From: DASZVB01 sp036272055
Lineage (GTDB): Bacteria; Myxococcota_A; Polyangia; Polyangiales; Polyangiaceae
NCBI GenBank assembly: GCA_036272055.1
Contig: DATAZL010000112.1
Coordinates: forward strand, 1-64,000
DNA: 64,000 bases
Reading direction: 5' to 3'
Made by a program: the position numbers and the translations under genes. Position 1 is the first letter of the stretch, and every line of letters starts with the position of its first letter. Shown here one piece after another: positions 54,114 through 62,879 of the stretch. Below the pieces are notes generated by a model. It ran no database searches. It worked only from the letters and a program-made list of their open reading frames with translations, and had not been told where the DNA came from.

Positions 54114-55147
54114 AGGCCGCGGAGAGCGCTCTCGCCCTGGGTGAACGCCACGTCGATCATGCGGACGTCGAGCGTCTGCTTCGTGCCGGGCCCTTCGAGC
54201 GTGCCCGCCGTCACGGTTACCGGGCCGCCGTCAGTTCGACTTGCGACCGGTACTTCGTTCAGGTGCAGAGTGAGCGCTGCTCCATCCGTTCCGGTCTCGA
54301 ACGTGACTCGCATGTCTGACCCGTCACGAGTCGCGTCGATGACGTGCCGCTCTTTCAGACTCGAGGGCGGTCCCCAGAACAAGCGATAGCCGTACTCCGA
54401 GTAATCGTAATACGGGACCGTGACGACGAGGACCGTGCCGTCGGACAGGTCCGAAATCGACTGCACTTCGTGGATTCCGGGCAGGTCCGCAAGCTTCAGA
54501 GTCGAGACGGTGCTCGGGTCGTCGACGGTGAACGGAGTGGTGATCATGGTCGGATCGAAGCCGATGAGTCCGGTCTCCGCGAGACCCATCAGCGTCGTTT
54601 TGCCGCCTATCGTCTGAAGCATCATTCTCTCGGGAGCCGCGAAGACTCCTGCGTCCGGGTTCACCTCGCGATCGAAGTCGATCTCGTAGTTGTGCCCCGC
54701 ATCGTCGGAGTAATCGTCGAGGGCATTCGAACGTCGCGCGAGCACGTCGCCTTTCGACACGAAGACCCGGTAGAGCATCGAGCTGCCGCCGTCCCGCATG
54801 TTCCGCAGCTCGTCTCGATACATTCTGCGCGTGACGACGTCGACCACGTACGTCGTGCCGTCAGGCGCGCTTCCCACGCCGAGCACCCTTCCGAGCACGA
54901 CCGGCACGTCGAGCACGGCCACTGGATCGCACGTCTTCTGTGTCGTCAGGGATTGTGTGATGCGGCCTCCGCTGGAGTCGGCGCAATAGCCCACTGCGCA
55001 CGTCGTCGCATTCGGCACCGTGTCGCAGTCGTCATCGATCTTGCACGACATCCAGTGGGTCGAGCTCGACGTCGACGGTGTCGGCGAGCTGCAGGCGTTG
55101 ACGAACGCGCTCAGGGCGAGCGCAGCGACGAGCTCACGAAACGTCAT
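54095..55147 (-). CDS. Lipoprotein of unknown function
   Basis: The 350-aa protein has a lipoprotein signal (MTFRELVAALALSAFVNAC, Cys19), a Ser/Thr-rich linker, and a Cys-rich patch (SCKIDDDCDTVPNATTCAVG then YCADSS). A beta-rich domain with propeller-like or sugar-sensor-like repeats follows (GVGSAPDGTTYVVDVVTRRM; ISDLSDGTVLVVTVPYY). No family was recognised. The ATG at 55147 is chosen because AGGAG lies 9 nt ahead; the in-frame ATG at 55156 lacks that spacing. The gene overlaps the end of the upstream HTH-like gene by 14 bp, so the pair is probably one transcript. Confidence 0.6.
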   Translation of the reverse strand: MTFRELVAALALSAFVNACSSPTPSTSSSTHWMSCKIDDDCDTVPNATTCAVGYCADSSGGRITQSLTTQKTCDPVAVLDVPVVLGRVLGVGSAPDGTTYVVDVVTRRMYRDELRNMRDGGSSMLYRVFVSKGDVLARRSNALDDYSDDAGHNYEIDFDREVNPDAGVFAAPERMMLQTIGGKTTLMGLAETGLIGFDPTMITTPFTVDDPSTVSTLKLADLPGIHEVQSISDLSDGTVLVVTVPYYDYSEYGYRLFWGPPSSLKERHVIDATRDGSDMRVTFETGTDGAALTLHLNEVPVASRTDGGPVTVTAGTLEGPGTKQTLDVRMIDVAFTQGESALRGLSFTCL

Positions 55148-56162
55148 CGAGATCATCTCCTCTTCCCTCTCCTTGCGTGGCGACGGGTTGATCGTCGCGA
55201 ACATTCTGGCCGGCGTAGAACACGACGCGCTCGCCGGGGCCGGCGTGGGCAGCCGTCGCGTTGTGTGCGTCGACGCGGGTGCGTAGCTCCTCGACGGCGG
55301 CGCGCGTTCTCGCGAGCAGAGACTTTGCTTCCACCTCCAGCGGGTGACCGCGCCACACGTCGAGTGACCACGTCGAGCCGCCGACTTGATCGGCGGGGGC
55401 TCCTGCGGCGCGCCCGCGGGACAGCTTCGTGATGATCGCGCTGACCATCGCCTGGAAGTGATCGAGGACCGCCGCTTCCCATCCGACCGGCGCGCCGAGT
55501 GGCACCTCGAACACGTCGGCGGTGTACGTCGAGCCGGCTGCCGTGCGCGTCTCGACGACGCGTCCGCTCCGGACCAGCGCGTCGAGCGCCGTCATGCACG
55601 TCGCCGCGCCGAGGCGTGTGAAGCCGCGCACCGACTCTTCCGTCGCGGGCGTGTTGCGATACACCGCGAGCCACACCAGGTGCTCGCGCGCTGGCGCGAC
55701 GTTCGCGTCGTCGTTCGAAAAGTCGGCGTCCTCCGCGATGCGATAGCGCGCGCCGTCACCGCGACCTGCGCGGTAGACGAGACCCGACTGCGACAGATCC
55801 GACAGGACGCCGGTGACGATATCCGCCTCGTCGCCCGCGAAGCGGACGAGCACGTCGTGGCCACTCACCGGGCCGCGGTCGCGGATGAACCCGAGCACGG
55901 CTTCCCACACCGAGCGACCGCTCTCCGTCTTGCTCTCGGCGAGCTCGCGGACGCGCCGGTGATACGTACGGAGCGCCATGCCGAACATGTCGGCGATGAC
56001 GTTCTTCTTCACGCCGCGGTTCGACAGCTCCGTCGTCAGCTCCGCGAACACCTGTTCCGCGACGTGAGCGAGCGGCGCGCGTACCCCGCCGGCCGTCGCC
56101 AGCTGGGCGATGAACACCATCGTCTGCTGGACCACCGCATCGATGAGCAGGTACGCGTTCAC
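55134..56162 (-). CDS. Predicted DNA-binding (HTH-like) protein of unknown family
   Basis: The 342-aa soluble protein has several segments reading like winged-helix or HTH units: GVKKNVIADMFGMALRTYHR near residue 50, DIVTGVLSDLSQSGLVYRAG near 113, and FTRLGAATCMTALDALVRSG near 180. All show the alternating helix pattern of MarR/Lrp-like DNA binding. The C-terminal ~90 residues contain an amphipathic helix followed by an acidic tail. I cannot name the family. The start is GTG. It sits upstream of, and overlaps, the lipoprotein gene, and diverges from the small basic protein gene. Confidence 0.5.
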   Translation of the reverse strand: MNAYLLIDAVVQQTMVFIAQLATAGGVRAPLAHVAEQVFAELTTELSNRGVKKNVIADMFGMALRTYHRRVRELAESKTESGRSVWEAVLGFIRDRGPVSGHDVLVRFAGDEADIVTGVLSDLSQSGLVYRAGRGDGARYRIAEDADFSNDDANVAPAREHLVWLAVYRNTPATEESVRGFTRLGAATCMTALDALVRSGRVVETRTAAGSTYTADVFEVPLGAPVGWEAAVLDHFQAMVSAIITKLSRGRAAGAPADQVGGSTWSLDVWRGHPLEVEAKSLLARTRAAVEELRTRVDAHNATAAHAGPGERVVFYAGQNVRDDQPVATQGEGRGDDLDDVS

Positions 56163-56243
56163 TGTGTTCCAAGAATGCCCGGCTCTCGCGCCCCGCGTGA
56201 GTGTCAGGTTTGGCAGCCTCGTGGCGCCCGTGCTCGCCCCCGC

Positions 56244-56274
56244 TTGACGTCCAAGTCCGCGATTTACTTATTTA
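56244..56274 (+). promoter_or_regulatory. Candidate promoter for the small basic protein
   Basis: TTGACG (56244-56249) is followed by a strikingly AT-rich tract (GATTTACTTATTTATTTGG, 56261-56279) in an otherwise GC-rich region. -10-like hexamers such as TTATTT or TATTTA lie 18-19 bp downstream. It is about 105 bp before the 37-aa gene at 56383. Confidence 0.4.
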
Positions 56275-56382
56275 TTTGGCGCGCTACACGGCTGCGGACG
56301 GCACCGTGGGGACCCGGGCGGCTCCGGACGCGCTGCCGCCCTTGCAGAGCGATAGAGAACACCGTAGAAACCGTCCCCCGCC

Positions 56383-56496
56383 ATGTTCATCGCGAAATTC
56401 GGCCCCAAGACGCGCAACCGCAAGAAGACCAATCGCCTCAAGGCCAAGCTGGCCGCGAAGAACAAGAAGCGCCGCGCGAACCATATCGGTTCCTGA
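56383..56496 (+). CDS. Small, highly basic 37-residue protein
   Basis: An ATG-initiated frame of 38 codons encodes a protein starting MFIAKFGPKTRNRKK and ending KNKKRRANHIGS. More than a third of its residues are Lys or Arg, and no acidic residue is present. The composition and length resemble small ribosomal or RNA-binding proteins; no exact family was recognised. Features arguing that it is real: a Lys-rich codon use against a very GC-rich background, a promoter-like AT tract upstream, and a free intergenic position. No Shine-Dalgarno is obvious. Confidence 0.55.
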   Translation: MFIAKFGPKTRNRKKTNRLKAKLAAKNKKRRANHIGS

Positions 56497-56622
56497 GACG
56501 CTGCCCGGACGCGCGAGCCTCTTCGCCGCGCGTCCATCCGAGTGCGCGACGCGCGAGCCCCCTCGCCGCGCGTCCACCGTGGAGAAGCGTGAGCGGGGGC
56601 CAAGGGCACCCCTTTTTCAGCT

Positions 56623-56958
56623 TCAGCCCTGCTTCGCCGTCAGTAGCTTTTCGATGAGGCTCTGGGAGTAGCTCGAGAGCTTGCGGAACACGACGCCCAT
56701 GCCGGGCGGGTCGGTCTCGACGCGCACCACCTCACCCTCGCCCTCGATGGACTCGACGTCGTCCATGATGACGCTGAAGCGCAGGTTGACGGTGGTCCCC
56801 ACTGGGAGCGGCTGCTTCGTCTTGATGAAGACGCCGCTCCTCGAGATGTTCGTCACGTACTCCTGGATGAACTGATCGAAGGAGTCGAACGCCTTGTTGA
56901 TCGTGACTCGCGGTTCGTGTCGCCCCGTCATGGTTTCTACCTCCATGGGCTCGGACAT
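56623..56958 (-). CDS. PilZ-domain protein
   Basis: The ~111-aa protein is essentially one PilZ domain with the c-di-GMP signature RxxxR (RHEPR, near residue 13) and NxSxxG (NISRSGVFIKTKQPLPVGTT, near 37), plus strands VNLRFSVIMDDVESIEGEGE and GMGVVFRKLS. The helical end SQSLIEKLLTAKQG resembles the short PilZ proteins common in myxobacteria. The start may be the ATG at 56958 or at 56931 (MTGRHEPR). It begins 7 bp after the RNase E/G stop, so the two genes are probably co-expressed, which hints at a link between c-di-GMP and RNA processing or simply shared transcription. Confidence 0.8.
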   Translation of the reverse strand: MSEPMEVETMTGRHEPRVTINKAFDSFDQFIQEYVTNISRSGVFIKTKQPLPVGTTVNLRFSVIMDDVESIEGEGEVVRVETDPPGMGVVFRKLSSYSQSLIEKLLTAKQG

Positions 56959-56965
56959 CGTGCAG

Positions 56966-59290
56966 CTACTTGCCCTGAAGGTCGAACTGCTCGATGTGAT
57001 ACTCGGGTCGCGGGCTCAGGATGATGCGACGCTGGAAACGCCGGCCTGCCTCTTCGACGGCCTGCTTCTCTTCGGTCTGCATGAAATCGACGACCGCCGG
57101 ATGTGCGTTCACGAGGACGGAGTAGCCGGGGAGCGAGCCGCGGTCGCGACGGATCTGGCGGAGGATCTCGTAGGCGATCGTGGCGCGTGACTGAATCTGG
57201 CCGGTGCCGTCACAGTAGAAGCACGGCTCGTGCAGGACGCGCCCGAGGCTCTCGCGAGTACGCTTGCGCGTCATCTCGACGAGCCCGAGCTCACTGATGC
57301 GGTTGAGCGTCGTCTTCGCCTTGTCCTTGGCGAGCTTGTGCTCGAGGGCGCGCCACACCGATTCCCGGTTGCTATGGCGCTCCATGTCGATCAGATCGAG
57401 GATGACGAGGCCGCCGATGTTCCGGAACCGGAGCTGGTAGGCGATCTCGTCGACCGCCTCGAGGTTCGTCTTGAGCGCGGTCTCTTCGAGATCGCGGCTG
57501 CCCTTCCCGACGAAGCGGCCCGTGTTGACGTCGATGGCGGCGAGCGCCTCGGCCTGGTCGATGATGAGGTAGCCACCGCTCGGCAGCGGAACCTTGCGGC
57601 TCAGCGCGCGACCGATCTCGTCCTCGATGCCGTAGGCGTCGAAGATAGGCTCGTCACCCTGGTAGAGCTCGATGTGGCCGGCACGCTCCGGCATGAACAT
57701 CTCGATGAACCTGACGAGCCGTCCGTACTGCTCGCGGTCGTCGATGACGATCTTCTCGATCTCGTCGGTGAAGAGATCGCGCGCGACCTTCAGGACGAGA
57801 TCGAGCTCCGTGTAGAGGATGGTCGGGGAACGCGCGCCCTCGTGGCGGCGCGACGTTTCTTCCCACACCTTCACCAGGTAGCCGATGTCGTTCTTCAGCT
57901 GCTTCTTGGTGAGGCCCTCGGCGACGGTTCGCACGATGAGCCCACCCTTGGGCGGCTTGATGGCGTCGATGACCTCGCGGAGCCGCGAGCGCTCGCGCGA
58001 AGAGCCGATGCGCTTCGACACGCCGATGTGCTCGACGGTCGGCAGATAGACGACGTGCCGGCCCGGGAGCGACACGTGGCTCGTCACTCGCGCGCCCTTG
58101 GTGCCGATAGGCTCCTTCGAGATCTGGACGACGACCTCGTCGCCCTCCTTCACGACCTCGGTGATCGGCACCGAGCGCGAGATGCGCGAGTCCTTGCGAC
58201 GACCGTTCTTGTCGCGGTCGTTCCGGTTTCCGCCGCGAGCGTTGCGGTCGTTCCGGTTTCCGCCGCGCCCGTCACGGCCCTTCGCGCCGCGGCCCTTTGC
58301 GTCTCCGCGGCCCTTGCTGGCGTCGCCACCACGGCCCTTCGCCTCGGCCTTCTGCGGCGCTGGCGCGGGCTCTGCGTTCGCGGGGCCGCCCTTGCGGCGA
58401 CGGCGACGGCGGCGACGTCCGCCACCCTGACGTAGCTCGAGGTCGTCCTTCGCCGGCGCGACGGCGCCCGCCGCGACCGCGCCCTCGGCGACCATCGCGA
58501 CGATGCCCGTCTCGTCGGCGATCGCCTCGACGACGGTCTCCGCCGTCTTCGGCTCTTCTTCCGCGTCGTCGTCCTCGTCGTCTTCTTCCGCGTCGTCGTC
58601 TTCTTCGTCGGTGGCGACGTCGTCTTCCGACACCGCGACGTCGTCTTCCGACGCGGCGGCTTCGACGTCCGTCTCCGGTTCGTCGTCGTCTTCGTCGTCC
58701 TCGTCGACGTCGGGCTCTTCTTCCGCGTCGTCATCGTCGTCCTCGCCGGTTGCGTCCACGTCACTGGTCGCTTCGCCTGCGGCGGCCGCCGGATCGGAGT
58801 CTTCGTCGAGGACGAGATCCTCGTCGTCGTCCGCGCCGTCCAGCGACATGACGGGCTCGACGCCCGCGAGCACCGGTTCGTCGTCGTCGTCTTCGTCGGG
58901 GACCGACGCTACGGGAGACGAGACGGCAGGTTCGTCCTCGTCGGGCGCTGTGGGGCGACCGGCGTAGTCGGCGCGGCGCGCTTGATCGCCTCGGATCGGT
59001 TCATCACCGTCCTCGTTCGAACGAGTGCCGCCACCGGCCAGATAGGCTTCGAAGTCGTCGGGACGGATGAGGTCCTCGACGTGCAGGAATGCGGCGCGCT
59101 CCATACCGATGTCGATGAAGGCAGCCTGCATGCCGGGTAGAACCCGGGTGACTTTTCCGAGAACGATGTTCCCGACGCTCCCCCGATGCGCAGCGCGCTC
59201 GACCTGCAGCTCGGCGATGACGCCGTTCTCGATCAGGGCAACGCGGGTTTCGCGGAGGTCTACGTTGATGACTAGGATATTTCGGGCCAT
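56966..59290 (-). CDS. rng: Ribonuclease E/G family endoribonuclease with a large insertion in its S1 domain
   Basis: The 774-aa protein begins like RNase E/G (ILVINVDLRETRVALIENGV; GNIVLGKVTRVLPGMQAAFI; DIGMERAAFLHVEDL). It resumes only at about residue 390 (ITEVVKEGDEVVVQISKEPI; GTKGARVTSHVSLPGR; HIGVSKRIG). Between them is ~280 residues of Asp/Glu-rich, then Arg/Lys/Gly-rich, sequence that splits the S1 fold. The RNase H-like and DNase I-like catalytic parts follow (GLIVRTVAEG; VVIDDREQYGRLVRF-like; GYLIIDQAEALAAIDVNTGR), with the zinc-link CFYC near residue 702. It has no C-terminal scaffold, so the insertion may serve as an internal scaffold or RNA-binding arm. Whether it is Rne or Rng by function is not decided. 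Confidence 0.9.
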   Translation of the reverse strand: MARNILVINVDLRETRVALIENGVIAELQVERAAHRGSVGNIVLGKVTRVLPGMQAAFIDIGMERAAFLHVEDLIRPDDFEAYLAGGGTRSNEDGDEPIRGDQARRADYAGRPTAPDEDEPAVSSPVASVPDEDDDDEPVLAGVEPVMSLDGADDDEDLVLDEDSDPAAAAGEATSDVDATGEDDDDDAEEEPDVDEDDEDDDEPETDVEAAASEDDVAVSEDDVATDEEDDDAEEDDEDDDAEEEPKTAETVVEAIADETGIVAMVAEGAVAAGAVAPAKDDLELRQGGGRRRRRRRRKGGPANAEPAPAPQKAEAKGRGGDASKGRGDAKGRGAKGRDGRGGNRNDRNARGGNRNDRDKNGRRKDSRISRSVPITEVVKEGDEVVVQISKEPIGTKGARVTSHVSLPGRHVVYLPTVEHIGVSKRIGSSRERSRLREVIDAIKPPKGGLIVRTVAEGLTKKQLKNDIGYLVKVWEETSRRHEGARSPTILYTELDLVLKVARDLFTDEIEKIVIDDREQYGRLVRFIEMFMPERAGHIELYQGDEPIFDAYGIEDEIGRALSRKVPLPSGGYLIIDQAEALAAIDVNTGRFVGKGSRDLEETALKTNLEAVDEIAYQLRFRNIGGLVILDLIDMERHSNRESVWRALEHKLAKDKAKTTLNRISELGLVEMTRKRTRESLGRVLHEPCFYCDGTGQIQSRATIAYEILRQIRRDRGSLPGYSVLVNAHPAVVDFMQTEEKQAVEEAGRRFQRRIILSPRPEYHIEQFDLQGK

Positions 59291-59496
59291 TTGCGAGACC
59301 GAGCACTGTTCGCCCGGGACTGGCGGGTCTTATCAGGGCACGGGGAACCCCTCGACGTAAAGATCCTCCCGAGCCGAGAGTCCCCCGACCCCGAGAGGAA
59401 AAAGCAAATAGCAGATAAGCCGCCGAAAGAATTAAATAATGGCCATCGCCTCGCCCGTGGTTGACCCCGCCCGGAGCCGGGCCTCATTCTGGCGGC

Positions 59497-60210
59497 GTGG
59501 CTAGATCCCACCTGGTCCTCGATATCGAGACGGTTCTCGATCCCGAGCTGCCCATCGAGCAGGTCGGGGACGTGGAGCGGCTCCCGCCCCCTCCCCACCA
59601 CCAGATCGTGGTGGTCGGCGTCCTCTGGTTCGACGTCGACTACAAGGTCAGCCGCCTCGGCGTGATCGGTGAGGGCAAGGACGAGGCCGGGACGCTCCGT
59701 GACTTTGCGCGGTTCCTCGAGGACCGCAAACCGGAGCTCGTCACGTACAACGGGCGCGGCTTCGACATGCCGGTCATCGCCGCCCGCTGCCTCCGCCATG
59801 GAGTGCCGCTCAAGCATTATTATCGTTCGCGAGACGTCCGGTATCGCTACTCGGCCGACGGCCACCTGGACCTCATGGACTACGTCGCCGACTTCGGCGC
59901 GGCGCGCCCGTCGAAGCTCGACGTCATCTCCAAGCTGTGCGGCATGCCGGGCAAGGTGGGCATCTCGGGGCACGACGTCGGACCGCTGATCCACGCGGGG
60001 CGCGTCGACGAGGTGCGCAACTATTGCCTCTGCGACGTCGTGCAGACGGCCGGCGTGTTCCTCAGGGTCGAGCTCCTCCGCGGCGAGATCGATCTCGCGA
60101 CGTACCGTCAGGCGATGGGCGGGCTCATCGAGCACATCCGCACGGACCCGCGCGTCGCTCCGGTGAGCAAGGGCCTCAACGAGGCGCGCCTCCTCATCGA
60201 CGAGGGCTGA
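59497..60210 (+). CDS. PolB-like DEDDy 3'-5' exonuclease
   Basis: The 237-aa protein has the four DEDDy motifs: DIE (LVLDIETVLDPE) near residue 8, NGRGFDMPVIAAR near 88, HLDLMDYVADFG near 127, and YCLCDVVQT (YxxxD) near 175. It is a stand-alone relative of the proofreading domain of B-family polymerases, probably acting on DNA ends. The start is a GTG at 59497; a hairpin GCCCGG-AG-CCGGGC lies just upstream (59469-59482). It precedes ilvA by 1 bp. Confidence 0.85.
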   Translation: MARSHLVLDIETVLDPELPIEQVGDVERLPPPPHHQIVVVGVLWFDVDYKVSRLGVIGEGKDEAGTLRDFARFLEDRKPELVTYNGRGFDMPVIAARCLRHGVPLKHYYRSRDVRYRYSADGHLDLMDYVADFGAARPSKLDVISKLCGMPGKVGISGHDVGPLIHAGRVDEVRNYCLCDVVQTAGVFLRVELLRGEIDLATYRQAMGGLIEHIRTDPRVAPVSKGLNEARLLIDEG

Positions 60211-60211
60211 C

Positions 60212-61726
60212 ATGGCTTACGATCTCCTGAAGCGCGCGCTCAACGCGCGTGTCGCAGATGTGTTGCCGGAGCCGACGCCGCTCGATCGAGCGACGAATCT
60301 CGGGGAGCGACTCGGGCACCCGATCTATCTCAAGCGCGAAGATCTGACGCCGGTCTTCTCGTTCAAGCTCCGCGGCGCGTACAACCGCATCACGGCGCTC
60401 GAGCCCGCCGAGCTCGCGCGCGGGGTGATCGCGGCGTCGGCCGGAAATCATGCCCAGGGCGTCGCTTTCGCGGCGCGACGGCTCGGCATCGAGTGCCGGA
60501 TCGTGATGCCGCGCACGACTCCGTCCATCAAGGTGGCCGCAGTGCGCAGGCTCGGTGCGCAGATTGAGCTTTCGGGAGACAGCTACAGCGACGCGGCCGA
60601 GCGCGCGGCGGTGCTCGCGACCGAGACCGGCGCGGTGTCCATCCCGCCGTACGACGACATCGACGTGATCGCCGGACAGGGGACCATCGGGCTCGAGATA
60701 TTGCGGCAAGCGCCGCGTGATCTGGGCTCCATCTTCGTCCCGATCGGCGGCGGCGGGCTGGTCAGCGGCATCGCCGGCGTCGTGAAGGAGCTCCGGCCCC
60801 ACGTGCGCATCATCGGCGTGCACTCCGCGAGCAGCGACGCGATGCTCCGGTCGCTTCGCGAGAATCGCCGGGTGCGCCTCGACAGGGTCGGGATCTTCGC
60901 CGACGGCGTGGCCGTGAAGCAGGTCGGCGAGCTGACGTTCGCCCTTTGCCAGCAATACCTCGACGACATCGTGGTCGTCTCGACCGACGAGATCTGCGCG
61001 GCGATCCAGGACGCCTTCGAGGACACGCGCACCGTCCTCGAGCCGGCGGGTGCGCTCTCCATCGCCGGGATCAAGCGAGCTCACGGCGCGGGCGGGTTGC
61101 CGGCGGGGCCCGCCGTCGCGATCGCGTCGGGTGCGAACGTCCCGTTCGCGAAGCTCGGGTACGTCGCCGAGCGCGCGGAGGTCGGGCAGCTCCGCGAGGC
61201 GATCCTCGTCGTCACGATCCCCGAAAAGCCCGGGGCTTTCTTCGATTTCTGCCGTGTCATCGGCGACCGCAGCGTCACGGAGTTCAATTACCGCCTCGGG
61301 TCGCGCGCGGCCGCCGACGTCTTCGTCGGGGTGGAAGTGACGTCGGCCGACGAGCTCGGCACACTCTCACGAACCTTCGCCCAGGCCGGGTACCGCTGCG
61401 ACGATCTCTCCCACGACGATCTCGCCAAGACCCACGTGCGCCACATGGTCGGAGGTCGCTCCGCCGCCGCACGCGATGAGGTGCTGTACTCCTTCGAGTT
61501 CCCCGAGCGCCCCGGAGCGCTCCTCGAATTTCTCGCCAGCCTCGGGGGAAAGTGGAACATCTCCCTCTTTCATTACCGAAATCACGGCTCCGCCTTCGGC
61601 CGGGTACTCGTCGGTTTCGAGGTCCCTCCGTCGGACCGCGAATCATTCGCCGTCGCGATCTCGGCGCTGGGCCTGCCCTACGAAGAAGAGACGCAAAGCC
61701 CCGCCGCGCGCCTGCTACTCGGCTAA
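60212..61726 (+). CDS. ilvA: Threonine ammonia-lyase (threonine deaminase), biosynthetic type
   Basis: The 504-aa PLP enzyme converts threonine to 2-oxobutanoate, the first step of isoleucine synthesis. The PLP lysine is Lys52 in PVFSFKLRGAYNR, the substrate-binding motif is SAGNHAQGVA near 77, and the phosphate-binding Gly loop is PIGGGGLVSGIAG near 180. Two C-terminal ACT-like regulatory domains (residues ~325-410, VVTIPEKPGAFFDFCRVIGD, and ~425-504, YSFEFPERPGALLEFLASLG) give feedback control by isoleucine/valine in known enzymes. The length is typical of the two-ACT form. The start codon follows the exonuclease stop by 1 bp. Confidence 0.93.
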   Translation: MAYDLLKRALNARVADVLPEPTPLDRATNLGERLGHPIYLKREDLTPVFSFKLRGAYNRITALEPAELARGVIAASAGNHAQGVAFAARRLGIECRIVMPRTTPSIKVAAVRRLGAQIELSGDSYSDAAERAAVLATETGAVSIPPYDDIDVIAGQGTIGLEILRQAPRDLGSIFVPIGGGGLVSGIAGVVKELRPHVRIIGVHSASSDAMLRSLRENRRVRLDRVGIFADGVAVKQVGELTFALCQQYLDDIVVVSTDEICAAIQDAFEDTRTVLEPAGALSIAGIKRAHGAGGLPAGPAVAIASGANVPFAKLGYVAERAEVGQLREAILVVTIPEKPGAFFDFCRVIGDRSVTEFNYRLGSRAAADVFVGVEVTSADELGTLSRTFAQAGYRCDDLSHDDLAKTHVRHMVGGRSAAARDEVLYSFEFPERPGALLEFLASLGGKWNISLFHYRNHGSAFGRVLVGFEVPPSDRESFAVAISALGLPYEEETQSPAARLLLG

Positions 61727-61747
61727 CACGACCGCGACGTCGCGACG

Positions 61748-62683
<936 letters not shown>

Positions 62684-62879
62684 GGGGAAAATCCGGTGAA
62701 CCACGGCCTCAGCCGCGGGGGACGCTCGTCTAACAGGTTGCCGAGCCGTTCGCCACGCTCCCAAGGCAACGGCGTGGAGGGGGCTCGGGCGTTCAGCTTC
62801 GGGACCCCTCAAACGGCCAGTAACTTGCGGAAACCAGGCCGATTCGGGGCCCGAAAGCTACGCTTCTGGTCCCCCGAGC

